Shown: positions 57,332 through 64,000 of the stretch, piece after piece
How the letters are laid out: the number at the start of each line of letters is the position of its first letter
How positions within the stretch are numbered: position 1 is the first letter of the stretch
Assembly (NCBI GenBank): GCA_018266735.1
Contig: JAFDZT010000004.1
Location: 220,094-284,093, forward strand
Source: Bacteroidota bacterium
GTDB lineage: Bacteria > Bacteroidota > Ignavibacteria > Kapaibacteriales > Kapaibacteriaceae
DNA: 64,000 bases
Reading direction: 5' to 3'
Position numbers and translations under genes: made by a program
The notes under the pieces: model-generated
The model's database searches: none
The model's input: only the letters and a program-made list of their open reading frames with translations
What the model was told of the DNA's origin: nothing

Positions 57332-58057
57332 CTACCACGTAAGTTCGGATGGCTTCTTACGTACGGTCGGTTCGAACTCCTCAACGATCTTGCCGCTCTG
57401 CATGCGGATCACACGATCGGCCATTTCTGCGATCGATGCGTTGTGTGTGATCAGTACAACGGTCGTGTCGAGCTCTCGATGGACTTGCTCGATCACGTCG
57501 AGAACGAGAATGCCGGTCTTGAAATCAAGTGCACCGGTCGGCTCGTCACAAAGCAATACATCGGGGTTCTTCGCAACGGCGCGCGCAATGGCCACACGTT
57601 GTTGCTCACCACCCGACATCTGCGAGGGGAAGTGATGCATGCGATCGCTCAACCCTACCAGTGCAAGGGCATCGGTGGCCTTCATTGGTGAGTCGGCAAT
57701 GTCGCAGACGAGCTGGACGTTCTCGAGCGCCGTAAGACTCGGGATGATGTTGTAGAACTGGAAAACGAAGCCAACACCACGACGTCGGAATTGCGTGAGG
57801 CGATCGTCATTTGCATGGGTAAGATCTTCATTGCGATAGAACACGTGTCCGGTCGTTGGCGTGTCCAGTCCGCCAAGAATGTTCATCAACGTCGACTTCC
57901 CACTTCCCGATGCACCAAGGATGACGAGTTGTTCGCCACTGCGGATCGTGAGCGATACATCGTCCAGTGCACGGACCTCCACTTCGCCCATGGAATAGGT
58001 CTTGACGAGGTTCTCGACCTTGAAAATGACCGGTCTATCAGAATGCGCTTCGTGCAT
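57332..58057 (-). CDS. ABC transporter ATP-binding protein (LolD/MacB-like)
   Basis: 241 residues. Walker [10 protein letters not shown] near residue 44, Q-loop region [10 protein letters not shown], signature [14 protein letters not shown] and Walker [13 protein letters not shown]. The sequence belongs to the LolD/MacB/FtsE subfamily that couples to FtsX-type permeases. It starts 45 nt after the di-haem peroxidase stop on the same strand. The 4-nt gap to the permease implies translational coupling. Confidence 0.93.
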   Translation of the reverse strand: MHEAHSDRPVIFKVENLVKTYSMGEVEVRALDDVSLTIRSGEQLVILGASGSGKSTLMNILGGLDTPTTGHVFYRNEDLTHANDDRLTQFRRRGVGFVFQFYNIIPSLTALENVQLVCDIADSPMKATDALALVGLSDRMHHFPSQMSGGEQQRVAIARAVAKNPDVLLCDEPTGALDFKTGILVLDVIEQVHRELDTTVVLITHNASIAEMADRVIRMQSGKIVEEFEPTVRKKPSELTW

Positions 58058-58102
58058 ACGACCGCAATCTACGGCGCCGTACGCTTGGCCCCGCGAGCCG
58101 CC

Positions 58103-59110
58103 CTATGGTTTTGCGAAGCGCGGATTGGTGAGCACACTACGGTCGGTAAGGGCCTTCATGAATTCAACGAGCGAGGCCTTCTCGTCCTTTGAAAGTCGAA
58201 GGGGGACGACCCTTCGATCCTTGTTCCCAAACGGCTTTCCACCTTTATCATAATGCTCGACCACACTTTCGAGCGTCATCAGTTCTCCGTCCTCACTATC
58301 GCCACCGGCCATGTACGGGGGTGAGAGTTCCACATTTCGAAGTGTTGGTGTTTTGAACATGGCCTCGTCCGTATGATCACCCGTCACACGATATCGCCCT
58401 GTATCGAAGTAGTGACTGAACAATCCCACGTTCTGAAAGAGATTGTTCGTGAGGTTCGGTCCGTTATGACATGATGCACACTTCGTACGCTCACTGAAGA
58501 ACAACCGCATGCCGGCGATCTGCACGGGCGTCATCGCATCAACCTCTCCACGGAGATAGCGGTCGTAGGGACTGTTCGCAGAGACCAGCGTACGTACGAA
58601 TGTCGCGATGGCCTTCATCGCAAGAGGCATGGTCACGGTCGTGTCGTGAAATACCTGCTGCCACCGCTCACGATAGTCCGGTCCGCGGAGCAATGCAGCC
58701 ACGGCCATTGTATCTGCGGCCATCTCGATGGAATTCATGAAAGCGCCCATGGCCTGCTCTTCCAACGTCGCCGCACGACCATCCCAGAACTGATACGGGT
58801 TGTAGGCGGCGTTCACGATCATGGGTGAGTTGCGCTGTCCGCGAGCACCATGCACACCCTTGCTCACCTGATTGGGTGCATCGCTGAAGGCCACTTCCTG
58901 TCGGTGGCAGGATGCACAGGAGATCGTGCCCTCACTACTCAATCGAACGTCGTAGAAAAGATGTCTACCGAGTTCTGCCTTCTCAGCACTGTACGGATTG
59001 TCTGCAGGGAACGGCACCGGCGGCATGTGGGCCGGCAACTCCGGGATCTGCGCGGCCGGCACATTGGGAGACGTACCCTCGGAACATCCGAAGAGCATTC
59101 CCGCGGTCAA
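58103..59110 (-). CDS. di-haem cytochrome c peroxidase (MauG/CcpA type)
   Basis: 335 residues as drawn from a TTG. Two CASCH haem-binding motifs, one in GTISCASCHRQEVAFSD and one in RTKCASCHNGPNLTN, with GVHGARGQRNSP and the FKTPTLRNVELSPPYM loop, define the family. It acts in the periplasm; a lipobox LFGC near the start indicates a lipoprotein. The signal sequence is visible only if translation starts further upstream (a CTG at 59129-59131 would give MRLGLSALTAGMLFGC), so the true start is unclear. It follows thyX after 26 nt. Confidence 0.87.
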   Translation of the reverse strand: MTAGMLFGCSEGTSPNVPAAQIPELPAHMPPVPFPADNPYSAEKAELGRHLFYDVRLSSEGTISCASCHRQEVAFSDAPNQVSKGVHGARGQRNSPMIVNAAYNPYQFWDGRAATLEEQAMGAFMNSIEMAADTMAVAALLRGPDYRERWQQVFHDTTVTMPLAMKAIATFVRTLVSANSPYDRYLRGEVDAMTPVQIAGMRLFFSERTKCASCHNGPNLTNNLFQNVGLFSHYFDTGRYRVTGDHTDEAMFKTPTLRNVELSPPYMAGGDSEDGELMTLESVVEHYDKGGKPFGNKDRRVVPLRLSKDEKASLVEFMKALTDRSVLTNPRFAKP

Positions 59111-59136
59111 GGCCGAGAGACCGAGTCGCAGAAGCG

Positions 59137-59988
59137 TTACGATCGTTGCAGATGCAGGCGTACTTTCTCCAAGAATTCCCGTGCTTCACGTCCTTTGAGT
59201 CCAAACCGCTCAAGATCTGCTTCAGTCGGCAGATCCGTTGTAAGCATCGACGCCAACGCCGACAATTCGTTACGAGAGAATTTCGTGGAGTGCAGGATGT
59301 AGTCCTCGAAGGCCTCCCACGCTATTGGCACCACCTGCTTCACGAGCTCGGCCATGGCCTCGCCGTAGACGCGGATCTCGTACTGCGCATGCGGATCGAT
59401 ACGCAGACGCAAGAAGTGGAAGAGGTTATGGAGGTCGATCTTCCAATACCATTCCGTGTAGTTCGATACGGGCAGATTGATGCGTGCCAACTCACGAGCA
59501 AGGTCTTCGCCGAGCAATGACTGATACTCATCGTACAAACCACGCTGCGTTGCTTCCATTCTCGTAGCGATCTGCGCAGCGAGGTCCGGTGGGAGTGTGA
59601 GGTCTGAACGACCTTGCTTGTTCGTAGTGCTCTGTGGACGTATCTGCTCCAGCGACGGCACATAGAATTCATCCTTCATCTCGGAATACCGGCCGCTGTA
59701 TTCGTTCACGTTGGCCGTGCGATGTCTGATCCACTGACGTGCAACGAAGATCGGAAGCTTGATGTGGAACTTGAATTCCACCATTTCGAAGGGGGTTGTA
59801 TGGAGATGACGGAGCAGATAGCGGATGAGACCTCTGTCTTCCGTGACGCGCTTCGTTCCGGCTCCGTAGGAAACACGCGCCGCCTGCACGATCGCATCAT
59901 CGTCGCCCATAACGTCGATCAGTCGAACAAATCCTTTATCGAGGCAGGTGATCTCTTTTCCAAGAAGGTCGCGAACGTTGTCTTGCAT
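59137..59988 (-). CDS. thyX: flavin-dependent thymidylate synthase (ThyX)
   Basis: 283 residues. ThyX makes dTMP from dUMP using methylene-THF and FAD. The ThyX motif RHRTANVNEYSGRYS is complete, and GTKRVTEDRGLIRYLLRH and DLHNLFHFLRLRIDPHAQYEIR are also typical. It is slightly longer than the usual 220-250 residues. It implies no classic ThyA need; none is seen here. It is transcribed from a TAnnTTTG box at 60012-60019. Confidence 0.95.
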   Translation of the reverse strand: MQDNVRDLLGKEITCLDKGFVRLIDVMGDDDAIVQAARVSYGAGTKRVTEDRGLIRYLLRHLHTTPFEMVEFKFHIKLPIFVARQWIRHRTANVNEYSGRYSEMKDEFYVPSLEQIRPQSTTNKQGRSDLTLPPDLAAQIATRMEATQRGLYDEYQSLLGEDLARELARINLPVSNYTEWYWKIDLHNLFHFLRLRIDPHAQYEIRVYGEAMAELVKQVVPIAWEAFEDYILHSTKFSRNELSALASMLTTDLPTEADLERFGLKGREAREFLEKVRLHLQRS

Positions 59989-60011
59989 ATCTTCACAGAT
60001 TGTTGTGTTCC

Positions 60012-60019
60012 CAAATATA
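60012..60019 (-). promoter_or_regulatory. TAnnTTTG element of thyX
   Basis: TATATTTG on the minus strand matches exactly and ends 23 nt before the thyX ATG. Confidence 0.6.
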
Positions 60020-60020
60020 C

Positions 60021-60028
60021 TATCTCTG
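60021..60028 (+). promoter_or_regulatory. near-consensus -7 element of the M1 peptidase gene
   Basis: TATCTCTG differs from TAnnTTTG at one position. A TTG at 60000-60002 lies 18 nt upstream. A GAGGGG Shine-Dalgarno follows before the ATG at 60046. Confidence 0.4.
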
Positions 60029-60045
60029 CACGAGGGGTGTTATCG

Positions 60046-62295
60046 ATGAAGTTCTTCCTTGCCGCCATCGTATGCCTTGGTTGCGTTGCCACAGGCCGCT
60101 CCCAGCAGTTTTCCACCTATGCAGAGATGCGTCAGGCCTTCCTCTCGAGCCGTCCGGACTCCAAGCAGGTGTATGCGGTGGAGGGCCTGATGATCGAGGA
60201 TGGCGCCACGCTGATCTCACTCGATTCTGGAACGATCGTCCTTGGGACCGAAGTGCAGGGACGACGGTTCACAGCGGCATTTGTGGGCAAGGGTGCCGTG
60301 TCCTTCACACCTACGTTGCTTGTGGAGCGACGACAGCTCAAGCGATTCTACCCGGCCGATGTGTATAACGAGGAGTGCACGACGGCGTTCTTCATGTTCA
60401 CCGATAGTACAATCCTTTCCCAACTCAAGGGCATATCGCCATCATCGGCGAAGGTGCCAAAGGAAGTTGACGGATTGTTCTCGCGTGGACTTCCGTTGGG
60501 TTTTCATGGCGAGGACTCGACGATCGACATCCAGTACGCCAGAACTCTGTTGAACAACACGTCGGCACATTGCTTCTCGTTCGAGGCGAATGGTGAAGGG
60601 ACCTATGGATGCGTGGTCATCAACGATCCGTATGCCGATGAACCCTATACGTTCACGCTCTCCAAATGGACGAACGGCCAGCGCCGGTACACTCCCGTGA
60701 ATCAATGTCCGCCAACCACCGGCAGGGTCTATGCGGACGATCGCGGTGTGAACAAGGGCGAACAGGTCTACTTGGCCCAACACACTATGAACATCGCATT
60801 CGCAAGTGATCTGTCGATGCGCGTGGTCGACCGGATCGAGGTGCAAGTACTGGAGGAAGGCACCCGATGGGTCAACTTCTACCTGATGCCACAGCTACCG
60901 GTCGACTCTGTGCGCATGTATCGTGGCGATCGCCTCACGATGGTCCAGAAGAAGGATGAGGGTGACTTCTGGGTGCAACTTCCGGAGCGTGCACATGCCA
61001 ACGACAGTATGACCATCGAGATCTTCTATCATGGTCGGATCGTCGATCGCATTGGCGACTTCACCTTCATGACGGGCTCGATCAGTTGGTATCCGCACCA
61101 CGCATGGAGTCAGCTGGGATACTTCGATATCGAGTTCGATCACGAGAAACGCTACAAGCTCATTTCTGTTGGCAATCGGGTCTCGTCCACCGAACATGGT
61201 GATCGCGTCACGAGTCGGTGGGTGGTTGGCAAGCCGCAACGCAATGCGTCGTTCAACATTGGCGTGTTCAAGGAGTTCGAGATCAAAGAACCCGGGATCC
61301 CATCGATCTCGATCCACCACGTGAGCGCATCGCATGAAGAGGATGTTGCCCTTGACGTCAAGCAGTCCATGCAGCTGTTCACAAAGCTCTTCGGTCCACT
61401 CACCATCTCCCACATCTACGCAACGGAATTGCCGGGATATCACGGCGAAGCATTCCCTGGCATGCTGCACCTCTCACACGAGGCCTTCGAGAACTTTGGT
61501 GACGACTTCTTTGCGGAGCAGTTCATTGCCCATGAAGTGGGACACCAATGGTGGGGCATTGGACTCGACATGAAAACATATCGCGATCGTTGGCTCAGCG
61601 AGGCCTTTGCAGAGTATTCGGCGCTCATGTATTCCCAAGCAGCATCGGAAGATCGGTCCAAGTTCTTCCGTCTGTTGGACGAGACGGCCGAGGGTATCTG
61701 CGGTCGCGGCAGCAATACCATTGGCAAACCACAAGAAGCTCCGATGATCTCGCTCGGACACCGCGTCACCGATGGTGGCAAGAGCGAGGACTACAACAAC
61801 TTTGTGTACTACAAGGGCGCGTGGGTGGTGCACATGCTTCGCAACATGATGCTCGATCTGCGAACGATGAAGGAGGACAGTTTCATCACGATGATCTCTT
61901 CATTCTTCAAGGCGTATCAGGGGAAGCATGCGAGCACGGATGACCTTCGCATGCATATCGAGAAGCTCACCGGGAAGGATCTGCGCTGGTTCTTCGATCA
62001 GTGGGTCGACAACAACCAGATCCCCACATATCGTGTTGCCTGGAAGAAAGAGCGCCAAGCAGATGGCACATGGAAGGTGACGCTCCGTGTGAAACAGGAG
62101 GATGTGGATGATTCGTTCTACATGCTCATTCCGATCAAGGTGGCGTTCGACGGGAATGCCGTGCAACGCATGCGCATTGCGATGACCGGTGCGCAAGCGG
62201 AGATCGCCTTGCCACCCTTCCAACAAGAGCCAGATGATCTGATCTTCAACGACCTTCATTCCGTGCTCTGCACGGTGAAGACCGAAGGCTACTAG
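60046..62295 (+). CDS. secreted M1-type metallopeptidase
   Basis: 749 residues from the ATG at 60046, with signal peptide MKFFLAAIVCLGCVATGRSQ. The gluzincin motif HEVGHQWWG, followed about 18 residues later by the third zinc ligand in SEAFAEYSA, defines the M1 fold, and a C-terminal peptidase helix domain (DLRWFFDQWVD) is present. The upstream exopeptidase motif GAMEN is not seen; its place is taken by GEAFPGM. Its N-terminal region (about 30-260) has no match I can name. It may be a non-aminopeptidase variant. The stop overlaps the convergent AIM24 gene by 4 bp. Confidence 0.87.
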   Translation: MKFFLAAIVCLGCVATGRSQQFSTYAEMRQAFLSSRPDSKQVYAVEGLMIEDGATLISLDSGTIVLGTEVQGRRFTAAFVGKGAVSFTPTLLVERRQLKRFYPADVYNEECTTAFFMFTDSTILSQLKGISPSSAKVPKEVDGLFSRGLPLGFHGEDSTIDIQYARTLLNNTSAHCFSFEANGEGTYGCVVINDPYADEPYTFTLSKWTNGQRRYTPVNQCPPTTGRVYADDRGVNKGEQVYLAQHTMNIAFASDLSMRVVDRIEVQVLEEGTRWVNFYLMPQLPVDSVRMYRGDRLTMVQKKDEGDFWVQLPERAHANDSMTIEIFYHGRIVDRIGDFTFMTGSISWYPHHAWSQLGYFDIEFDHEKRYKLISVGNRVSSTEHGDRVTSRWVVGKPQRNASFNIGVFKEFEIKEPGIPSISIHHVSASHEEDVALDVKQSMQLFTKLFGPLTISHIYATELPGYHGEAFPGMLHLSHEAFENFGDDFFAEQFIAHEVGHQWWGIGLDMKTYRDRWLSEAFAEYSALMYSQAASEDRSKFFRLLDETAEGICGRGSNTIGKPQEAPMISLGHRVTDGGKSEDYNNFVYYKGAWVVHMLRNMMLDLRTMKEDSFITMISSFFKAYQGKHASTDDLRMHIEKLTGKDLRWFFDQWVDNNQIPTYRVAWKKERQADGTWKVTLRVKQEDVDDSFYMLIPIKVAFDGNAVQRMRIAMTGAQAEIALPPFQQEPDDLIFNDLHSVLCTVKTEGY

Positions 62296-62966
62296 GAACT
62301 GTGTGGCATGAAGGGGACGAGCAGTTTTGCGAATGCGCCCACGTTGCGTGTCTGCATGTACACGCGGCCCGGACCCACGAACTCACACACCAGGCCTTCG
62401 CCCGAGGCAAGTGACGAGAAGATCCCGCTCGCGGCCTTCTTCACCGTGTAGGCCATGGTGTGTTGGAAGGCGACCACATGTCCGGTATCGACGATATAGC
62501 GTTCGCCCATGCCAAGGTCGCGTGAGTAGATGGCACCGAACGAATTCAGGAAGACCTTGCCAGTGCCCGACATGGTGGCGAGGAAGAGTCCTTCTCCCGC
62601 TACAAGGGCCTTGAGGCTTCCCTTTGTGCCGACAGAGATCGAGACATCCCCGGCCAGATACGAGCCCGCCTGTGCATAGAGTGTCTCGTTCTGCAGATCG
62701 AAGGCAACGATGTCGCCGGGGCTGGAAGGGGCAAGGATGAGCTCACCAGGTCCGCCAACGGCTGTGAAGATCGATGCGAAGAACGACTCACCACCAACGG
62801 CCGCTTTGATCGTACCGAACAGACCCTTGCCGGCCGATGTGGCCTCGAGTTCAATGGTGGGGCTCATCGAGAGCATAGCGCCGGACTCTGCGCGGAATTG
62901 TTCGCCTTGTTCCATCTCTACGCGCAGGCTCGAATAGACATGTCCGTTTTCGATGGTGTTTTTCAT
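62292..62966 (-). CDS. AIM24 / TIGR00266-family protein
   Basis: 224 residues. The family signs are SLRVEMEQGEQFRAESGAMLSMSP, AGKGLFGTIKAAVGGESFF, GELILAPSSPGDI and GLGMGERYIVDTGHVVAF-like strands. The bacterial function is unknown; the yeast homologue is mitochondrial. No signal peptide, so cytoplasmic. AAGGA Shine-Dalgarno. It follows the deaminase by 24 nt and is likely co-transcribed. Confidence 0.88.
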   Translation of the reverse strand: MKNTIENGHVYSSLRVEMEQGEQFRAESGAMLSMSPTIELEATSAGKGLFGTIKAAVGGESFFASIFTAVGGPGELILAPSSPGDIVAFDLQNETLYAQAGSYLAGDVSISVGTKGSLKALVAGEGLFLATMSGTGKVFLNSFGAIYSRDLGMGERYIVDTGHVVAFQHTMAYTVKKAASGIFSSLASGEGLVCEFVGPGRVYMQTRNVGAFAKLLVPFMPHSS

Positions 62967-62990
62967 GATCGTCCTTTTCAGTAAAAATGT

Positions 62991-63533
62991 TCAACCATTG
63001 TAAATGATCCCGCCTGATGCTGCATAAGCATTGAGGACGCTAACGGCCTCGCTTCGCAACACATCGCGTACAACCTCAATCCCTCGTGACGTAAGAGCCT
63101 CTGTCCACGGTTGGGGCTTCACCCCTTCGTCGAATCCAATGGCACGAACATCTTCGTCGCGGGCTGCGCAGACCACACGACGCACGCCGCTCCACGGGAT
63201 CGCCCCAAGGCACATCGCGCATGGTTCTGCCGATGCGAACAACTCGAAGTCGCCATGCGGTGAGAGCGAATAGGAAGTCAGGGCCGACTCGGCCGCGATG
63301 ATGGCGACCATCTCGGCATGGAGGATCGAGCATGCATATGCCTGCACGAGATTCACTCCCTTCCCGACACATGCACCGGTCTCGATGTTGAAGATCGCCG
63401 ATGCGAACGGTCCACCTCTGCGGCGCACATTCTCAGCAGCGAGGCTCAACACGTACTGCATCCGTTGTTCACGTGTGGCATGGGCAGGTGGAAGCGGTAC
63501 ATCGTGCACCCACGTGGGGAGTTCGAGGTCCAT
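62991..63533 (-). CDS. nucleoside/base deaminase of the CDA fold
   Basis: 180 residues. Zinc motif HAEM and PCAMCLG are exactly those of guanine/cytosine/tRNA-adenosine deaminases, with an N-terminal GGPFASAIFN segment. Among them it looks closest to guanine or related base deaminases, not TadA, because of its length and lack of the TadA tail. The substrate is not certain. It starts 2 nt after the preceding gene's stop. Confidence 0.82.
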   Translation of the reverse strand: MDLELPTWVHDVPLPPAHATREQRMQYVLSLAAENVRRRGGPFASAIFNIETGACVGKGVNLVQAYACSILHAEMVAIIAAESALTSYSLSPHGDFELFASAEPCAMCLGAIPWSGVRRVVCAARDEDVRAIGFDEGVKPQPWTEALTSRGIEVVRDVLRSEAVSVLNAYAASGGIIYNG

Positions 63534-63535
63534 CG

Positions 63536-64000
63536 CTATTCGTACACCCGAACACCATTCGCTTCGAACACATACTCCTTTTGTTCGCCCACTATTGCGG
63601 CGATCTGCTTCTTGCTCTTTCCTGCATCCTCTGCGTAGTGCCGTGCGTCGGCCTCCGAGATCGTGCGCTCGCTGAGTTCACCTTCGATCACCACATGCTT
63701 CCCTGCCGTGTTCTTGGGAACGGTGAAGTCGTGGTTCTTGAAGGTGATGCGGACGACCGTCGCACCTTCCTTGATGATCATCCAGCATCCCATTTTCTGG
63801 CACACCTCGCTCGGTACGCCGTGGATAAGGATGGTGTTGTCGAATTTGTCTTGAGCAATGGCCTCGGTGACGGTGATCGGTGCAGGCGACGCTGACGGAG
63901 ATGCACCGAAGACGCTGATCTTCTTCCATTTCTGTTGCGATGGCGTCCACGACAGTTGTGCTGAGACAATGCTCGGTAGCACAACCAGTGCTACCACGAA
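63536..64000 (-). CDS. DUF4920-like secreted protein, 5' end outside window
   Basis: About 154 codons visible; the N-terminus runs past base 64000 and the visible start is inside a signal peptide (VVALVVLPSIVSAQ). The domain has ITVTEAIAQ, HGVPSEVCQKMGCWMI, IEGELSERTISE. The paired cysteines in CQKMGC suggest metal or redox binding as noted for DUF4920. It is first of a run with the deaminase and AIM24 genes. Confidence 0.75.
   Translation of the reverse strand, partial: FVVALVVLPSIVSAQLSWTPSQQKWKKISVFGASPSASPAPITVTEAIAQDKFDNTILIHGVPSEVCQKMGCWMIIKEGATVVRITFKNHDFTVPKNTAGKHVVIEGELSERTISEADARHYAEDAGKSKKQIAAIVGEQKEYVFEANGVRVYE

Overview
This is a gene-dense, moderately GC-rich bacterial chromosome segment with no mobile elements, tRNA genes or CRISPR array that I can see. 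Several signs point to the Bacteroidota/Chlorobiota superphylum. Five large secreted proteins carry C-terminal type IX secretion (T9SS type A) sorting domains. Eight genes are preceded by exact TAnnTTTG elements, the Bacteroidota -7 promoter box. There is also a TonB-dependent receptor with a carboxypeptidase-like N-terminal domain, an Mpl ligase and a ThyX. The mix of T9SS cargo, fairly high GC and a di-haem peroxidase would fit a deep lineage such as Kapabacteria/Ignavibacteria, but that placement is inference.

Layout. 1-2.4 kb: the end of an alpha/beta hydrolase and a small lipoprotein, facing a BNR-type T9SS protein. 2.4-3.8 kb: mpl (peptidoglycan recycling). 3.8-16.8 kb: one minus-strand run of eight tightly packed genes, most with 4-bp start/stop overlaps: membrane protein, AtuA-like protein, DUF2279 protein, GT2, purM, a T9SS choice-of-anchor protein, recQ and a 1414-aa T9SS subtilase. 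16.8-18.9 kb: a RodZ-like HTH membrane protein facing a KdsD-type sugar-phosphate isomerase. 18.9-23.7 kb: a 1585-aa T9SS protein with a strong terminator. 23.9-27.5 kb: purN, divergent from a TonB-dependent receptor, then a small secreted protein. 27.5-32.6 kb: metH, trmO and an outer-membrane barrel. 32.7-37.2 kb: nif3, a coiled-coil zinc-ribbon protein, RNase P RNA (rnpB), an orphan HPt protein, a FlgO/TolB-like secreted protein, lipA and an MBL hydrolase. 37.2-37.45 kb: a structured non-coding interval. 37.5-41.2 kb: scpB, scpA, alr and asparaginase. 41.3-45.0 kb: a HisC-type aminotransferase, hpd and glutamate dehydrogenase. 45.1-50.5 kb: an Ig-repeat T9SS protein, a glycosyltransferase, YceI, a cysteine desulfurase and an 81-aa protein. 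50.6-53.8 kb: secA. 53.8-58.1 kb: an HlyD/FtsX/ATPase export system. 58.1-64 kb: a di-haem peroxidase, thyX, an M1-type peptidase, an AIM24 protein, a nucleoside deaminase and a DUF4920 protein.

The genes are mostly housekeeping (cell wall: mpl, alr, rodZ-like, kdsD; purine and one-carbon: purM, purN, metH, thyX; chromosome: recQ, scpAB; export: secA) mixed with surface proteins. The strongest non-coding signals are: (i) a set of TAnnTTTG promoters placed 4-6 nt before the ATG, implying leaderless mRNAs for operon-first genes while internal genes often show Shine-Dalgarno sequences; (ii) an rnpB gene whose P1 helix contains the start codon of the next gene; (iii) a hairpin-rich 250-bp gap between the MBL hydrolase and scpB with two same-strand terminators, a candidate small RNA. 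I did not find a clear new multi-gene defence or biosynthetic system.
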